From: Caulobacter soli
GTDB lineage: Bacteria; Pseudomonadota; Alphaproteobacteria; Caulobacterales; Caulobacteraceae
Direction: 5' to 3'
Assembly (NCBI RefSeq): GCF_011045195.1
Contig: NZ_CP049199.1
Span: 2,232,001-2,296,000, forward strand
DNA: 64,000 nucleotides
Shown in pieces: positions 22,738 to 32,555 of the stretch (the stretch's first letter is position 1; every line of letters begins with the position of its first letter). A model generated the notes under the pieces. It was given only the letters and a program-made list of their open reading frames with translations, did no database searches and was not told the origin of the DNA. Made by a program: the position numbers and the translations under genes.

Positions 22738-23994
22738 TTAGCCCGGGACCAAGCCTTCCAGAACCAGCGCCGCGTCGCGCGAGGCCTCGTCGGCGCGGAT
22801 CGCCGCGCCCAGGGTTTCGGCGGCGGCCTTGAACGCCGGCTCTTCCAGCAGACGACGTACGGCGGCGGCGATGGTCTCCGAGTTCGCATCCGCGGGCAGG
22901 GTCAGTCCCGCTCCGCGATGGGCGACGCGGGCGGCGTTGTCGTTCTGGTCCCGTCCCATCGGCAGGCAGAGCAACGGGACCCCGGCCATCAGCGGTCGCA
23001 GGGCCGAGCCGTGGCCGGCATGGGTGACGAATAACGCCGCGTGCTTCAGCAGGTCGCCGTGCGGCGCGCTGCGGACGACGGAGACATTGCTGGGCGCCTC
23101 GAACTCGGCCGGGTCGATCGTCGGGCCGGTGGTCGCGACGCCGCGCACCGGCAGGTCGCCCAAGGCGGCGATGATCGCGCGCAGGGCCGGCTCCTGCGCC
23201 TGGTAGAGGCTGGAGAATGACACCACGACCAGCGGCGCATCGCCGGGCGGCGGCGTGAACGGTTGGGCCCAGGCCGGATCGGCCAAATAGGGGCCGACAT
23301 GGGCGAAAGGCGCGGGCAGGGGATCGGGCGCGAAGTCGAAGGCCCGGCTGGTCGCCAGCAGGATCGCCTTGGCGGTGTCCAGCTGGGCGAACAGGTCGTC
23401 GAGCGGCGCCAGGCCCAAGGCGGCGCGGGCGGCGTTCAGGTCGGGCAGGCCGGCCTGGAAGAAGGTCCGGCTCATCTGGCCGACCATGGCGTGCATGCCG
23501 CGCTCCTCGTCGCTGGTCGCGGGCAACATGCCGGCCCCGAACGGCGGCGCGCCGGGCATCGTCGGCAAAGACCAGACGTTGGCGGCCAGCAGCGCCAGCG
23601 GCAGGCCTTTCGCCTCCGCCGCCGCCATCGGGCCCAGCAGAAGTTCCTGCGAGACCACCACGTCGGGCGCGAAGGTGTCGATCGCCGCCAGGGTGTCCTG
23701 GGCGTAGGCGAGGGCGGGGCCGGCCATCACCCGATCCAGCAGGCGCTGGATCACCGCCAGCGGATTGTCGGCCTCGTGATCCTTCAGCCGATCGTCGTCG
23801 CGGGTCTTGCCGGTCTGGAAGGGAGCGGTCGTCCAGGGGTGGAACGGCACGTCCAGGGCGGCGGCGTCCGACTCATTGCACGGATCGCTCAGCACCAGCA
23901 CGGCATGGCCGCGCGCCGCCAGGTCGCGGGCGACCAGCAGCATGGGCTGCACATGACCGCCGCCTTCCCAGGTGGTGAAGAGATACCGCGCCAT
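22738..23994 (-). CDS. GT1-type (MGT/EryCIII-like) glycosyltransferase
   Basis: The 418-aa protein has the two-domain GT-B layout. The N-terminus (YLFTTWEGGGHVQPMLLVA) has the HVxP acceptor-side pattern of macrolide-type and sterol-type glycosyltransferases. The C-terminal nucleotide-sugar site is FVTHAGHGSALRPLMAGVP with LPMGRDQNDNAARV, where the HxGxGS and DQ-N elements resemble the UDP-glycosyltransferase signature. It should add a sugar to a small hydrophobic acceptor, but donor and acceptor are unknown. It points away from a second glycosyltransferase 320 bases off, which belongs to a different family. Confidence 0.87.
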   Translation of the reverse strand: MARYLFTTWEGGGHVQPMLLVARDLAARGHAVLVLSDPCNESDAAALDVPFHPWTTAPFQTGKTRDDDRLKDHEADNPLAVIQRLLDRVMAGPALAYAQDTLAAIDTFAPDVVVSQELLLGPMAAAEAKGLPLALLAANVWSLPTMPGAPPFGAGMLPATSDEERGMHAMVGQMSRTFFQAGLPDLNAARAALGLAPLDDLFAQLDTAKAILLATSRAFDFAPDPLPAPFAHVGPYLADPAWAQPFTPPPGDAPLVVVSFSSLYQAQEPALRAIIAALGDLPVRGVATTGPTIDPAEFEAPSNVSVVRSAPHGDLLKHAALFVTHAGHGSALRPLMAGVPLLCLPMGRDQNDNAARVAHRGAGLTLPADANSETIAAAVRRLLEEPAFKAAAETLGAAIRADEASRDAALVLEGLVPG

Positions 23995-24314
23995 CCGAAG
24001 TCCCCGACCGCATTCGCAGGGGCCTGCCTACGCGGTCCGCGCGGGCCTCGCCATATGCGATTGGCGGACGGACGCGTCGAAAGGCGCAAGTCATGCGTTC
24101 CTGGCATGCGCGCGCCAGGGCGTGATCTGACGGTGTTCGAGCTTGATGGTGCAAGGCTCAAACGGAAATGCTATTGCGCGAAGCCCTGTTGCATCACGGT
24201 GCGCTGCGATCGCTGGACAGCGGTCCAGCTTCGGAGGAACCTCCGTCCCCGTGAGTGTCTTAAGGCTCTGCGACCGTGTCGGCGGGCGCGGCTGACAAGC
24301 GAGGTTCCGGCGTG
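23995..24314. other. Divergent intergenic region between two glycosyltransferase genes
   Basis: No gene is supported. Just upstream of the plus-strand gene are two adjacent hairpins, gctgga/tccagc (24212-24229) and cggagg/cctccg (24232-24245). They could form a leader structure. A 49-codon plus frame starting at about 24147 is not convincing. Confidence 0.45.
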
Positions 24315-25550
24315 ATGGATTTGCGGTTTGATCAGCTCTCGGCGTTCAACGAGGCGCAAGAACCCTTGTTCAAGGCGGCCCGGCCCGGCGGAAAGCCGGT
24401 CAGGCTGGTCGACACGACCATGCTCTACGCGCCCCGCAGCGGGGGCGTTCGACGCTATCTGAACTGCAAGCGGGCGTGGATCGCGGCGAATCGGCCGCAG
24501 GTCCGCCACACCCTGGTGGTGCCCGGCCCGCGCGACGCCCATGACGGCCACGGACGGGTTTCGATCTATGCCGCGCCCCTGCCGTTCGGCGACGGCTATC
24601 GCTGGCCGGTGGTCAAGAACGCCTGGATGGAGCGGCTGATCCGTCAACGGCCCGACATCATCGAGGCCGGTGATCCGTACACGCCCGGCCTGGCGGCCCT
24701 GAAGGCCGGCGACGCCCTGGGCGTGCCGGTGGTGGGCTTCTGCCACACCGACCTGGGCGCCCTGGCGGCGCTGCATATCGGCGAGTGGGCGGAAAAGCCG
24801 GTGCAGAAGCGCTGGGCGGCGATCTACAGCCAGTTCGACCAGGCCGTGGCTCCCAGCCAGTTCATCGCCGGCCGCCTGATCGAGGCGGGCGTCAAGGACG
24901 CCATCGGCCTGCCGCTGGGCGTTGATACCGAGATCTTCAATCCCAACCGCGGCGACCGCGAGGCCCTGCGGCGCAAGCTGGGCCTGACCAATCGTCACCG
25001 CATCCTGGTGTTCGCCGGCCGCCCGGCCAAGGAAAAGAAGCTGGACGTGCTGGTCGAGGCCGTCGAGCGGCTGGGCGACCCCTATGTGCTGCTGTTCGTG
25101 GGCGCCGGCGCCGGCGCGCCGACCAGCGACCGGGTCATCTGCATGGACTATCAGCGCGATCCGCAGAGCCTGGCGGCGATCCTGGCCGGCTGCGACGCCT
25201 TCGTCCACGCCAACGACAACGAGCCGTTCGGCCTGATCGTGCTGGAAGCCATGGCTTGCGGCCTGCCGGTGATCGGCGTCGACGCCGGCGGTGTCGCCGA
25301 GTCGGTCGACGAGACCGTCGGAGCCCTGGCCACGGCTTCCGAGGCTCGCGCCTTCGCCGAGGCGGTGGAATCGGTGTTCGCCCGCGACGTACAGGCCGTG
25401 GGCCACGCCGCCCGCCTGCGCGCCGAGCAGCGTCACGGTTGGGACCCGGTGTTCCGCAAGCTGTCGGCGGTCTACGGCCGCCTGACCGGCTGCGCCGCGT
25501 TCGAGGACCTGGCCGTCGCGCCGGCCCCCGAACCGATCGGCTGGAACTAG
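24315..25550 (+). CDS. GT4-family glycosyltransferase
   Basis: The 411-aa product has the GT-B signature of family 4. The N-terminal domain contains [19 protein letters not shown] (the glycine-rich donor/acceptor turn). The C-terminal domain contains [20 protein letters not shown] and the EX7E motif region [20 protein letters not shown] with its two glutamates. It is probably a retaining glycosyltransferase acting on a lipid or polysaccharide at the inner membrane face. gcgagg nine bases before the ATG at 24315 supports this start over 24276; a GTG immediately before it is also possible. Its last four bases overlap the end of the convergent oxidoreductase gene. Confidence 0.88.
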   Translation: MDLRFDQLSAFNEAQEPLFKAARPGGKPVRLVDTTMLYAPRSGGVRRYLNCKRAWIAANRPQVRHTLVVPGPRDAHDGHGRVSIYAAPLPFGDGYRWPVVKNAWMERLIRQRPDIIEAGDPYTPGLAALKAGDALGVPVVGFCHTDLGALAALHIGEWAEKPVQKRWAAIYSQFDQAVAPSQFIAGRLIEAGVKDAIGLPLGVDTEIFNPNRGDREALRRKLGLTNRHRILVFAGRPAKEKKLDVLVEAVERLGDPYVLLFVGAGAGAPTSDRVICMDYQRDPQSLAAILAGCDAFVHANDNEPFGLIVLEAMACGLPVIGVDAGGVAESVDETVGALATASEARAFAEAVESVFARDVQAVGHAARLRAEQRHGWDPVFRKLSAVYGRLTGCAAFEDLAVAPAPEPIGWN

Positions 25551-26563
25551 GCCGCCGCTTTCGTCAGCGCGTTACGCACGTCGGCCAGGATCTCGTAGGA
25601 CCGCAGGCGCGCGCCGTGGTCGTGAATCTGCGACGCGGCCATCAGCTCGTCGGCGCCCGTGGCGTCCAGCACCTTCTGGATCTTGGCGCGGACCGTGTCG
25701 GGCGAACCGATCGCCGAATAGCGGAAGGTGTGGTCCAGGCCGGCGATCTCGGACTCCGAGGCCACGTCGCGGATGTCGTCGACCGGCGGCGGCAGCAGGC
25801 CGGGATTGCCGCGTCGCAGGGCCACGAACTGCTGCTGGCTGGACGTGAACAGGCGACGGGCTTCGTCGTCGGTGTCGGCCGCGCAGACCCCGATACAGAC
25901 CAGCACATAGGGCTTGGCCAGGGCTTCGGACGGCTTGAAGGTGCGCCGATAGATGGCGATGGCCTCCATCAGCTGGTCCGGCGCGAAGTGGGCCGCGAAG
26001 GCGAAGGGCAGGCCCAGGGCGGCGGCCAGCTGGGCGCTGTAGGTGCTGGAGCCTAGAAGCCACAGCGGCACGTCCTGGCCTTCGCCCGGCACGGCGCGCA
26101 CCGCCTGGCCGGGTTGGGCCGGCTGGAACCAGGCCTGCAGCTCGACAACGTCCTGGGCGAAGCTGTCGACCGCGCCCATGTAGCGGCGCAGGGCTCGCAT
26201 GGTGGGCTGGTCGGTGCCGGGCGCGCGGCCCAGGCCCAGGTCGATACGGCCGGGATAGAGGGCGGCCAGGGTGCCGAACGCCTCGGCCACCATCAACGGC
26301 GCATGGTTGGGCAGCATGACCCCGCCGGAACCGACGCGAATCGTCGAGGTGCCGGCCGCCACGTGGCCGATGACCACGGCGGTCGCGGCGCTGGCGATTC
26401 CCGGCATGTTGTGATGTTCGGCCAGCCAGTAGCGATGATAGCCGAGCCGTTCGGCGTGGCGGGCCAGGTCCAGGCTGTTGTGGAGGGCCTGGCCGACGGC
26501 GGTCCCTTGCGGAACGGGCGCCAGGTCGAGGACGGAGAAGGGCAGGGGATGCGTGTGCGACAT
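25547..26563 (-). CDS. LLM-class flavin-dependent oxidoreductase (luciferase-like)
   Basis: The 338-aa protein opens [14 protein letters not shown] and has the family hallmarks [27 protein letters not shown] and [13 protein letters not shown]. These match the YhbW-like group of bacterial luciferase-like monooxygenases. Members use FMNH2 and oxygen on small organic substrates, and the substrate here is unknown. Length agrees with the 330-340 aa typical of this group. It appears to be monocistronic and ends four bases inside the glycosyltransferase end. Confidence 0.92.
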   Translation of the reverse strand: MSHTHPLPFSVLDLAPVPQGTAVGQALHNSLDLARHAERLGYHRYWLAEHHNMPGIASAATAVVIGHVAAGTSTIRVGSGGVMLPNHAPLMVAEAFGTLAALYPGRIDLGLGRAPGTDQPTMRALRRYMGAVDSFAQDVVELQAWFQPAQPGQAVRAVPGEGQDVPLWLLGSSTYSAQLAAALGLPFAFAAHFAPDQLMEAIAIYRRTFKPSEALAKPYVLVCIGVCAADTDDEARRLFTSSQQQFVALRRGNPGLLPPPVDDIRDVASESEIAGLDHTFRYSAIGSPDTVRAKIQKVLDATGADELMAASQIHDHGARLRSYEILADVRNALTKAAA

Positions 26564-26682
26564 CCACGCTAGATCGGGACGCGGAGCGTGAACCTCAAGA
26601 CGGCAGGTTCGTACTAGCCGCGCCAGGACGATCCGCGCACTAATCGCGACGTGAAGCCGCGCGGGCGGCGAGGGAGACGGCC

Positions 26683-26988
26683 ATGGCGTTGAAGTGCACC
26701 CATCTTGACCAGATCCAGGACGTGACGCCGGGCACGGCCGGCTGCGAGGAATGCCTGAAGACGGGCGACCGCTGGCTGCACCTGCGGCTCTGCCGGACCT
26801 GCGGCCACGTCGGCTGCTGCGACCAGTCCAAGAACAAGCACGCCACCAAGCATTTCAAGCTGACCGGCCACCCGATCATCGAGGGGTACGACCCGCCGGA
26901 AGGCTGGGGCTGGTGCTATGTCGACGAGGAGTTCTTCGAATTCGACGCGCCGACCCCACATCCCGGGCCCATCCCGCGTTTTTATTGA
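26683..26988 (+). CDS. UBP-type zinc finger protein
   Basis: The 101-aa protein is essentially one ZnF-UBP domain. Zinc ligands are C5/H7 (CTHLDQI), C21 and C24 (CEECLK), C37/C40 ([10 protein letters not shown]), and histidines in KHATKHF and TGHP. The aromatic patch [13 protein letters not shown] matches the region that holds the free C-terminal Gly-Gly of ubiquitin in eukaryotic members. Bacterial copies are widespread, short and uncharacterised. The ribosome site agggaga is good. The next gene starts 21 bases after the stop in the same direction, so the two are probably co-expressed; that neighbour ends in Arg-Arg-Gly-Gly. Confidence 0.88.
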   Translation: MALKCTHLDQIQDVTPGTAGCEECLKTGDRWLHLRLCRTCGHVGCCDQSKNKHATKHFKLTGHPIIEGYDPPEGWGWCYVDEEFFEFDAPTPHPGPIPRFY

Positions 26989-27009
26989 TCGAGCGTCGAG
27001 ATCTCCGCC

Positions 27010-28008
27010 ATGGGCAAGCCGAGCAAGATTCTTCTGCAGACCACCATCCAGACCGCTGTCGAGGACTGGTCGATCACGCGTTTCTCGATGCTGGCGGACT
27101 ATCTGGGGCAACTGCGCGATCCTGACGGCGACCCGGTTTTCGAGATCGTCGCCCGCGACCGTGGGCCGCTCGACGCGCCCGACCCCGTGCTGTCGGGGCT
27201 GGAAGAGTCGGACTTCGCGGCGATGTGGCTGTTCGCGGTCGATGTGGGCGACGGGCTCAGCGCCGACGAATGCACGGCCATCTCACGGTTCCGGGCGCGC
27301 GGCGGCGGCCTGATGGTGACGCGCGACCACCAGGACCTGGGCAGCAGCGTCTGCACCCTGGGCGGGGTGGGCGCGGCGCATCATTTCCACAGCAAGAATC
27401 AGGACCCGGACGAATCACGTCACCAGATCGACGACCGGCTCACGACCTACATCAGCTGGCCGAACTATCATTCCGGCGCGAACGGCGATTTTCAGACGAT
27501 CAAAATCGTCGGCGACGTCCATCCCGTCCTGAGCGACGCCGCCTCGGAAAGCGGCGCCATACGCTTTCTGCCGTCGCATCCGCACGAAGGCGCCGTCGGC
27601 GCGCCGGCCGATGATTCGACCGCGCGGGTGATCGCCATGGGCGTCAGCAAAGTCAGCGGCGCGGCCTTCAATCTGGCCGTGGCGTTCGAACCGTCGCCCG
27701 ACGGCGGTCCCGCGATGGCCCAATCCACCTTCCACCACTTCGCCGACTACAACTGGAACCCCGCCGCCGGCGCGCCCAGCTTCGTCTCCGAACCGCCGGG
27801 CGACGCCCTGTCGCGCTCGCCCCAGGTCCAGCGCGACATCCGGCTCTATGCGCGCAACGTGGCGCTCTGGCTGGCGGGACGGCCCGTGGACGGGCCCGTA
27901 CGCGACGCCGTGCTGGAGGATCTGCACCAGGACATCGTGCTGGACGAGGAACTGGAGGAAAGCTTTCCGGCCAGCGATCCGCCGGCGGCCGCCCGTCGGG
28001 GCGGCTGA
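27010..28008 (+). CDS. Uncharacterised protein, possibly ThuA/glutamine-amidotransferase-like, with acidic tail ending RRGG
   Basis: I do not recognise this 332-aa protein with confidence. The first two thirds look like a Rossmann-type alpha/beta domain (ISRFRARGGGLMVTRDHQDL, GDVHPVLSDAA, ARVIAMGVSKVSG). This is reminiscent of ThuA/amidotransferase-like folds that lack a catalytic cysteine. The C-terminus carries LDEELEESFPASDPP, an acidic ESFPASDPP motif seen at the ends of many small proteobacterial proteins, and then AAARRGG. There is no signal peptide or membrane segment. It follows the ZnF-UBP gene by 21 bases. No good ribosome site is visible before the ATG, so translation may depend on the upstream gene. 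Confidence 0.7.
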   Translation: MGKPSKILLQTTIQTAVEDWSITRFSMLADYLGQLRDPDGDPVFEIVARDRGPLDAPDPVLSGLEESDFAAMWLFAVDVGDGLSADECTAISRFRARGGGLMVTRDHQDLGSSVCTLGGVGAAHHFHSKNQDPDESRHQIDDRLTTYISWPNYHSGANGDFQTIKIVGDVHPVLSDAASESGAIRFLPSHPHEGAVGAPADDSTARVIAMGVSKVSGAAFNLAVAFEPSPDGGPAMAQSTFHHFADYNWNPAAGAPSFVSEPPGDALSRSPQVQRDIRLYARNVALWLAGRPVDGPVRDAVLEDLHQDIVLDEELEESFPASDPPAAARRGG

Positions 28009-28033
28009 TCGGGACGTGAAAGGGAAGGGGAAG

Positions 28034-28110
<77 letters not shown>

Positions 28111-28187
28111 GTCGGGCGCGAACAAATGTCCGGCGCGGTCGTTCCATAGACTAGCCTAGCGGTGGGAAGCAGCCAACTTCAGGGAAG

Positions 28188-28264
<77 letters not shown>

Positions 28265-28407
28265 ATCAGGCTCCGCCGAAGCGAAGTGCGACCCGCCGTG
28301 CGGCGAGGGGCGTCTGATATGTCGGTCGGATGGCACTGTCAACGGCCATGTCGTGGAAGCTGTGGGTGAATGCTTGTTGCGATCGTTTCTCAATGTGCCT
28401 CAGGCGT

Positions 28408-28436
28408 TTGAACCCTTGGTGACGCTGGGCTACAAC
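28408..28436 (+). promoter_or_regulatory. Candidate housekeeping promoter of the nuo operon
   Basis: gctacaac (28429-28436) fully matches the Caulobacter housekeeping -10 consensus GCTANAWC as I recall it. ttgaacc (28408-28414) lies 14 bases upstream and resembles the -35 TTGACGS. Transcription would start near 28443, about 20 bases before nuoA. Confidence 0.55.
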
Positions 28437-28462
28437 GCGCTCGATTCAAGCCAAGGGCTGTC

Positions 28463-28840
28463 ATGAACGCCTTCCTTCTCCAGTATCTGCCGATCGTGAT
28501 CTTCCTAGGGATCGCGGCGGTCATCGGCATCGCCTTCATCCTCGCGGCCGCGGTGCTCGCCCCCAAGGCGCCGGACCCTGAAAAGCTGTCCGCCTACGAA
28601 TGCGGCTTCAACGCTTTCGACGACGCGCGCATGAAGTTCGACGTCCGGTTCTACTTGGTCTCGATCCTGTTCATCATCTTCGACCTGGAAGTGGCCTTCC
28701 TGTTCCCGTGGGCCGTTTCGCTGATGAAGCTGCCGCACGACGTGGCCGCCTTCGCCTTCTGGTCGATGCTGGTCTTCCTGGGCGTTCTGACCGTCGGCTT
28801 CATCTACGAATGGAAGAAGGGCGCCCTCGAATGGGAGTGA
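28463..28840 (+). CDS. nuoA: NADH-quinone oxidoreductase subunit A
   Basis: The 125-aa membrane subunit of complex I has three helices, starting with [20 protein letters not shown]. The conserved loop is [20 protein letters not shown], then [20 protein letters not shown], all hallmarks of NuoA. It lies at the junction of the membrane and peripheral arms near the quinone site. It is first gene of the operon, downstream of the promoter at 28408. Its end overlaps nuoB by ten bases. Confidence 0.98.
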   Translation: MNAFLLQYLPIVIFLGIAAVIGIAFILAAAVLAPKAPDPEKLSAYECGFNAFDDARMKFDVRFYLVSILFIIFDLEVAFLFPWAVSLMKLPHDVAAFAFWSMLVFLGVLTVGFIYEWKKGALEWE

Positions 28841-29427
28841 TCATTCCCCCCACCGGCTCGGCTCCCAGCTCGCCGCTGGTTCCCGCCGGCTCGGCCGCCC
28901 GGTCGACCGTGCAGGGCTATGACCCCAAGCTGCACGACCCCTATTTCGACGGCCTGTCGGGCCAGCTGGCCGACAAGGGCTTCGTCACGGCGGCCGCCGA
29001 CGACCTGATCACCTGGGCCCGCACCGGCTCGCTGATGTGGATGACGTTCGGCCTGGCCTGCTGCGCCGTCGAAATGATGCACTCGGCCATGCCGCGCTAT
29101 GACCTGGAGCGCTACGGTTTCGCGCCCCGCGCCAGCCCGCGCCAGTCGGACGTGATGATCGTCGCCGGCACCCTGACCAACAAGATGGCTCCGGCTCTGC
29201 GCAAGGTCTACGACCAGATGCCCGAGCCGCGCTACGTCATCTCGATGGGCAGCTGCGCCAACGGCGGCGGCTACTATTATTACAGCTACAGCGTCGTGCG
29301 CGGCTGCGACCGGATCGTGCCGATCGACATCTATGTCCCCGGCTGCCCGCCCACCGCCGAGGCCTTGGTCTATGGCGTGCTGCAGCTGCAGAAGAAGATC
29401 CGTCGCACGGGGACGATCGAGCGATGA
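28831..29427 (+). CDS. nuoB: NADH-quinone oxidoreductase subunit B
   Basis: The 198-aa subunit carries cluster N2, the last iron-sulfur cluster before quinone. The ligands are visible in [12 protein letters not shown] (tandem cysteines), [12 protein letters not shown] and [12 protein letters not shown]. The N-terminal 30 residues are a variable extension. The ATG at 28831 overlaps the nuoA end. The stop overlaps the nuoC start as ATGA, a sign of translational coupling. Confidence 0.98.
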   Translation: MGVIIPPTGSAPSSPLVPAGSAARSTVQGYDPKLHDPYFDGLSGQLADKGFVTAAADDLITWARTGSLMWMTFGLACCAVEMMHSAMPRYDLERYGFAPRASPRQSDVMIVAGTLTNKMAPALRKVYDQMPEPRYVISMGSCANGGGYYYYSYSVVRGCDRIVPIDIYVPGCPPTAEALVYGVLQLQKKIRRTGTIER

Positions 29428-30059
29428 CCGACGTGACTGTCACCGAGGCCGAAGTTCCGGCCCTGTCGCCCCTGGAAGCCTTGGGTCAAGCGATCGTCGC
29501 CAACTCGGCCGGCGCGATCACCGCCTGGCACGTGGCGTTCGGCGAGCTGAACCTGCTGGGCCCGTCCAATCGGGTCGTCCAGGCGCTGACCTATCTGCGC
29601 GACCACCCCGACTATCGCTTCCACCAGCTGGTGGATCTGACAGGCGTCGACTATCCGGAGCGCGAGCGCCGGTTCGACGTGGTCTATCACCTGCTGTCGC
29701 TGGTGAAGAACCATCGCGTGCGCCTCAAGGTGCAGACCGACGAGGACACCGCCGTTCCCAGCGTCACGCCGGTGTTCCCGGTCGCCGACTGGTTCGAGCG
29801 CGAAGCCTTCGACATGTACGGGATCTTCTTCGACGGTCACCCCGACCTGCGCCGGATCCTGACCGACTACGGCTTCCACGGCCATCCGCTGCGGAAGGAC
29901 TTCCCGATGACGGGCTATGTCGAGGTCCGCTACGACGACGAGCTGAAGCGCGTGGTCTACGAGCCCGTGAAGATCACCGAGTTCCGGGCGTTCGACTTCC
30001 TGTCCCCCTGGGAGGGCGCCAAGTACGCCCTGCCGGGCGACGAGAAGGCTGGGAAGTAA
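29424..30059 (+). CDS. nuoC: NADH-quinone oxidoreductase subunit C
   Basis: The 211-aa product is the 30-kDa-type subunit that joins NuoB and NuoD in the connecting part of complex I. The signature is [20 protein letters not shown] followed by [20 protein letters not shown]. It is a separate gene rather than the NuoCD fusion of enterobacteria. It overlaps nuoB by four bases and is three bases from nuoD. Confidence 0.98.
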   Translation: MTDVTVTEAEVPALSPLEALGQAIVANSAGAITAWHVAFGELNLLGPSNRVVQALTYLRDHPDYRFHQLVDLTGVDYPERERRFDVVYHLLSLVKNHRVRLKVQTDEDTAVPSVTPVFPVADWFEREAFDMYGIFFDGHPDLRRILTDYGFHGHPLRKDFPMTGYVEVRYDDELKRVVYEPVKITEFRAFDFLSPWEGAKYALPGDEKAGK

Positions 30060-30062
30060 GTC

Positions 30063-31313
30063 ATGACTGGTCAAAACTCTCCCGCCGCCGCGACCGACTT
30101 CTTCCACGACGCGCCGTCGCTGCCGGCCGTGCCGGAAACCCCGGTTCGCAAGTTCAACATCAACTTCGGTCCGCAACACCCGGCCGCGCACGGCGTGCTG
30201 CGCCTGGTGCTGGAGCTGGACGGCGAAATCGTCGAACGCGTCGATCCGCACATCGGCCTGCTGCATCGCGGCACCGAGAAGCTGATGGAGGCCCGCACCT
30301 ACCTCCAGAACATCCCGTACTTCGACCGCCTCGACTACGTGGCGCCGATGAACCAGGAACATGCGTTCTGCCTGGCCATCGAGAAGCTGCTGGGCGTTGA
30401 CGTGCCGATGCGCGGCAGCCTGATCCGCGTGCTGTTCTGCGAAATCGGCCGGGTGCTGAACCACCTGCTGAACGTGACGACCCAGGCCATGGACGTCGGC
30501 GCCCTGACGCCGCCGCTCTGGGGCTTCGAGGAACGCGAGAAGCTGATGGTGTTCTACGAGCGCGCCTGCGGCGCTCGCCTGCACGCCAACTACTTCCGTC
30601 CGGGCGGCGTCCACCAGGACCTGACCCCGTCGCTGATCGACGACATCGAGAAGTGGGCGAAAGCCTTCCCGAAGATCTGCGACGACATCGAAGGCCTGAT
30701 CACCGACAACCGCATCTTCAAGCAGCGCAACGTCGACATCGGCGTGGTGACCAAGGAAGACGCGCTGGCCTGGGGCTTCTCGGGCGTGATGGTGCGCGGT
30801 TCGGGTATCGCCTGGGACCTGCGCCGCAACCAGCCCTACGAGTGCTACAACGACTTCGAGTTCGACATCCCGCTGGGCAAGAACGGCGACTGCTACGATC
30901 GCTATCTGTGCCGCATGCAGGAAATGCGCGAGTCCACCAAGATCATCCTGCAGGCCATCGAGAAGCTGCGCGTCACGCCCGGCCCGGTGATGACCGAGGA
31001 CAACAAGGTCAGCCCGCCGCGTCGCGCCGAGATGAAGCGGTCGATGGAAGCCCTGATCCATCACTTCAAGCTCTACACCGAAGGCTTCCGCACGCCGGAA
31101 GGCGAGGTCTACGCTTCGGTCGAAGCGCCCAAGGGCGAGTTCGGCGTCTATGTGGTGTCGAACGGCACCAACAAGCCGTACCGCTGCAAGATCAAGGCTC
31201 CGGGCTTCTCGCACCTGGCGGCCATGGACTGGATGAACCGCGGCCACCAGCTGGCCGACGTCTCGGCCATCCTGGGCTCGCTCGACATCGTGTTCGGCGA
31301 GGTCGATCGATGA
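30063..31313 (+). CDS. nuoD: NADH-quinone oxidoreductase subunit D
   Basis: The 416-aa 49-kDa-type subunit forms the quinone pocket with NuoB. Landmarks are [51 protein letters not shown] and the C-terminal DIVFGEVDR. The first 25 residues ([13 protein letters not shown]) are a variable lead. The stop overlaps the start of an extra NTF2-like gene (ATGA) rather than nuoE. Confidence 0.98.
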   Translation: MTGQNSPAAATDFFHDAPSLPAVPETPVRKFNINFGPQHPAAHGVLRLVLELDGEIVERVDPHIGLLHRGTEKLMEARTYLQNIPYFDRLDYVAPMNQEHAFCLAIEKLLGVDVPMRGSLIRVLFCEIGRVLNHLLNVTTQAMDVGALTPPLWGFEEREKLMVFYERACGARLHANYFRPGGVHQDLTPSLIDDIEKWAKAFPKICDDIEGLITDNRIFKQRNVDIGVVTKEDALAWGFSGVMVRGSGIAWDLRRNQPYECYNDFEFDIPLGKNGDCYDRYLCRMQEMRESTKIILQAIEKLRVTPGPVMTEDNKVSPPRRAEMKRSMEALIHHFKLYTEGFRTPEGEVYASVEAPKGEFGVYVVSNGTNKPYRCKIKAPGFSHLAAMDWMNRGHQLADVSAILGSLDIVFGEVDR

Positions 31314-31642
31314 GCCTGGAAGCCATCGCCCAGGCCCAACTGGACGCCTACAACGCCCAGGACCTGGACGCCCACTGCGCGCACTTCGCGGACGACGTGG
31401 TCGTGGCCACGCTGAACGGCGACGTGTCTCGCACGGGCATCGAGGCCTATCGGGCCTTCTACGCCAAGACCTTCGCCGAGTTCCCCAAGAACAACGCCAA
31501 GCTCCTGAACCGCGTCGTGGTCGGTTCGAACGTGATCGACCACGAGCACGTCGACCGCGGCAACGGCGACGCGCCGTTCCAGGTCGCCGCCATCTACACC
31601 TTCAAGGGCGACAAGATCGTCCGCGTGGATTTCGCCCGATGA
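31310..31642 (+). CDS. NTF2/SnoaL-like small protein inserted between nuoD and nuoE
   Basis: The 110-aa product has the NTF2-like cone pattern: [35 protein letters not shown] and a final strand [13 protein letters not shown]. Such domains are used as small enzymes (isomerases, cyclases) or as binding and assembly scaffolds. The start overlaps the nuoD stop by four bases and the stop overlaps the nuoE start by four bases. It is therefore fully embedded in the complex I transcript. It is not a core complex I subunit. A role in assembly or regulation is inference. Confidence 0.85.
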   Translation: MSLEAIAQAQLDAYNAQDLDAHCAHFADDVVVATLNGDVSRTGIEAYRAFYAKTFAEFPKNNAKLLNRVVVGSNVIDHEHVDRGNGDAPFQVAAIYTFKGDKIVRVDFAR

Positions 31643-32325
31643 GCGTACGTCGTCTCGCCAAGGAACAGCCGGCCAGCTTCGCCTTCTCGAAGGACAGCCA
31701 GGCCAAGGCCGACTGGTGGAAAGCCAAATATCCCGCCGAGCGCAAGCAGTCGGCGGTGATCCCGATGCTGTGGCTGGCCCAGAAGCAGGAAGGCTGGGTT
31801 TCCGAACCCGCCATCCAGGAGATCGCCAAGCAACTGGCGATGCCGGTCATCCGCGTTCTGGAGGTCGCCACCTTCTACGTGATGTTCCAGCTGCAGCCGG
31901 TCGGCAAGGTCGCCTTCGTCCAGCTATGCGGCACCACGCCGTGCCAGCTGCGCGGCGCGCTGGACCTGCGCGCGGTGCTGAAGGCCAAGATTGGCGAAGC
32001 CAACGACGTCTCGGCCGACGGCAAGTTCAGCTGGGAAGAGGTCGAGTGCCTGGGCGCCTGCTGCAACGCGCCGATGGCCGCCATCAACGACTACTACTAC
32101 GAAGACCTGACGCCGGAGAGCCTGGCCCAGATCCTCGACGATTTCGCCGCCGGCAAGTCGCCCAAGCCGGGCAGCTATGACGGCCGTGGCGCGTCGGAGC
32201 CGAAGGGGGCGATCCACACCCTGACGGACCCGAAGCTGTACGACGGCTCGCTGGCCAAGAAGATCAAGATCCCGAACCTGCCCGAGAAGCCGAAGAAGGC
32301 TCCGAAGGCGGAGCCCGCCGCCTGA
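31639..32325 (+). CDS. nuoE: NADH-quinone oxidoreductase subunit E
   Basis: The 228-aa 24-kDa-type subunit binds the 2Fe-2S cluster N1a. Two cysteines are in VQLCGTTPCQLRGA and two in EVECLGACCNAP. The thioredoxin-like N-terminal part includes SAVIPMLWLAQKQEGW. A Lys/Pro/Ala-rich C-terminal tail of about 40 residues (NLPEKPKKAPKAEPAA) is typical of alphaproteobacteria. It sits in the NADH dehydrogenase module with NuoF and NuoG. Confidence 0.97.
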   Translation: MSVRRLAKEQPASFAFSKDSQAKADWWKAKYPAERKQSAVIPMLWLAQKQEGWVSEPAIQEIAKQLAMPVIRVLEVATFYVMFQLQPVGKVAFVQLCGTTPCQLRGALDLRAVLKAKIGEANDVSADGKFSWEEVECLGACCNAPMAAINDYYYEDLTPESLAQILDDFAAGKSPKPGSYDGRGASEPKGAIHTLTDPKLYDGSLAKKIKIPNLPEKPKKAPKAEPAA

Positions 32326-32555
32326 TGCAGCACGCCGACGCCATCCAGAAGAAGCGCCTGACCACGATGTTCGCCATCGATGTGGTCTGCTTCGTGCTGG
32401 CCGGCGCGGCGGTCATCGGCTACGTGGCCGCCAAGATCGACTGGCTGGCTCCCGTGTTCATCGGGGCCATCGCGGTCGGGCTGGGCGCGCAGATCTGGTT
32501 CATCCTGGGCTGGATGAAGGCCGCCAAGCAGGACGGGGAGGGCAAGGCGTCGTGA
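32325..32555 (+). CDS. Small membrane protein in the nuo operon, 76 aa
   Basis: The ATG shares its first base with the last base of the nuoE stop. The protein has two hydrophobic helices (MFAIDVVCFVLAGAAVIGYV and VFIGAIAVGLGAQIWFILGW) and a charged tail, WMKAAKQDGEGKAS. I recognise no family. The stop overlaps the next GTG start (GTGA). With the following gene it forms a pair of two-helix proteins between nuoE and nuoF, and both are predicted in the inner membrane. Confidence 0.8.
   Translation: MQHADAIQKKRLTTMFAIDVVCFVLAGAAVIGYVAAKIDWLAPVFIGAIAVGLGAQIWFILGWMKAAKQDGEGKAS

Noticed and set aside
24147..24296. 49-codon plus-strand frame between the two glycosyltransferases
   Set aside because: Low-complexity composition, no ribosome site and overlap with two hairpins make it unlikely.
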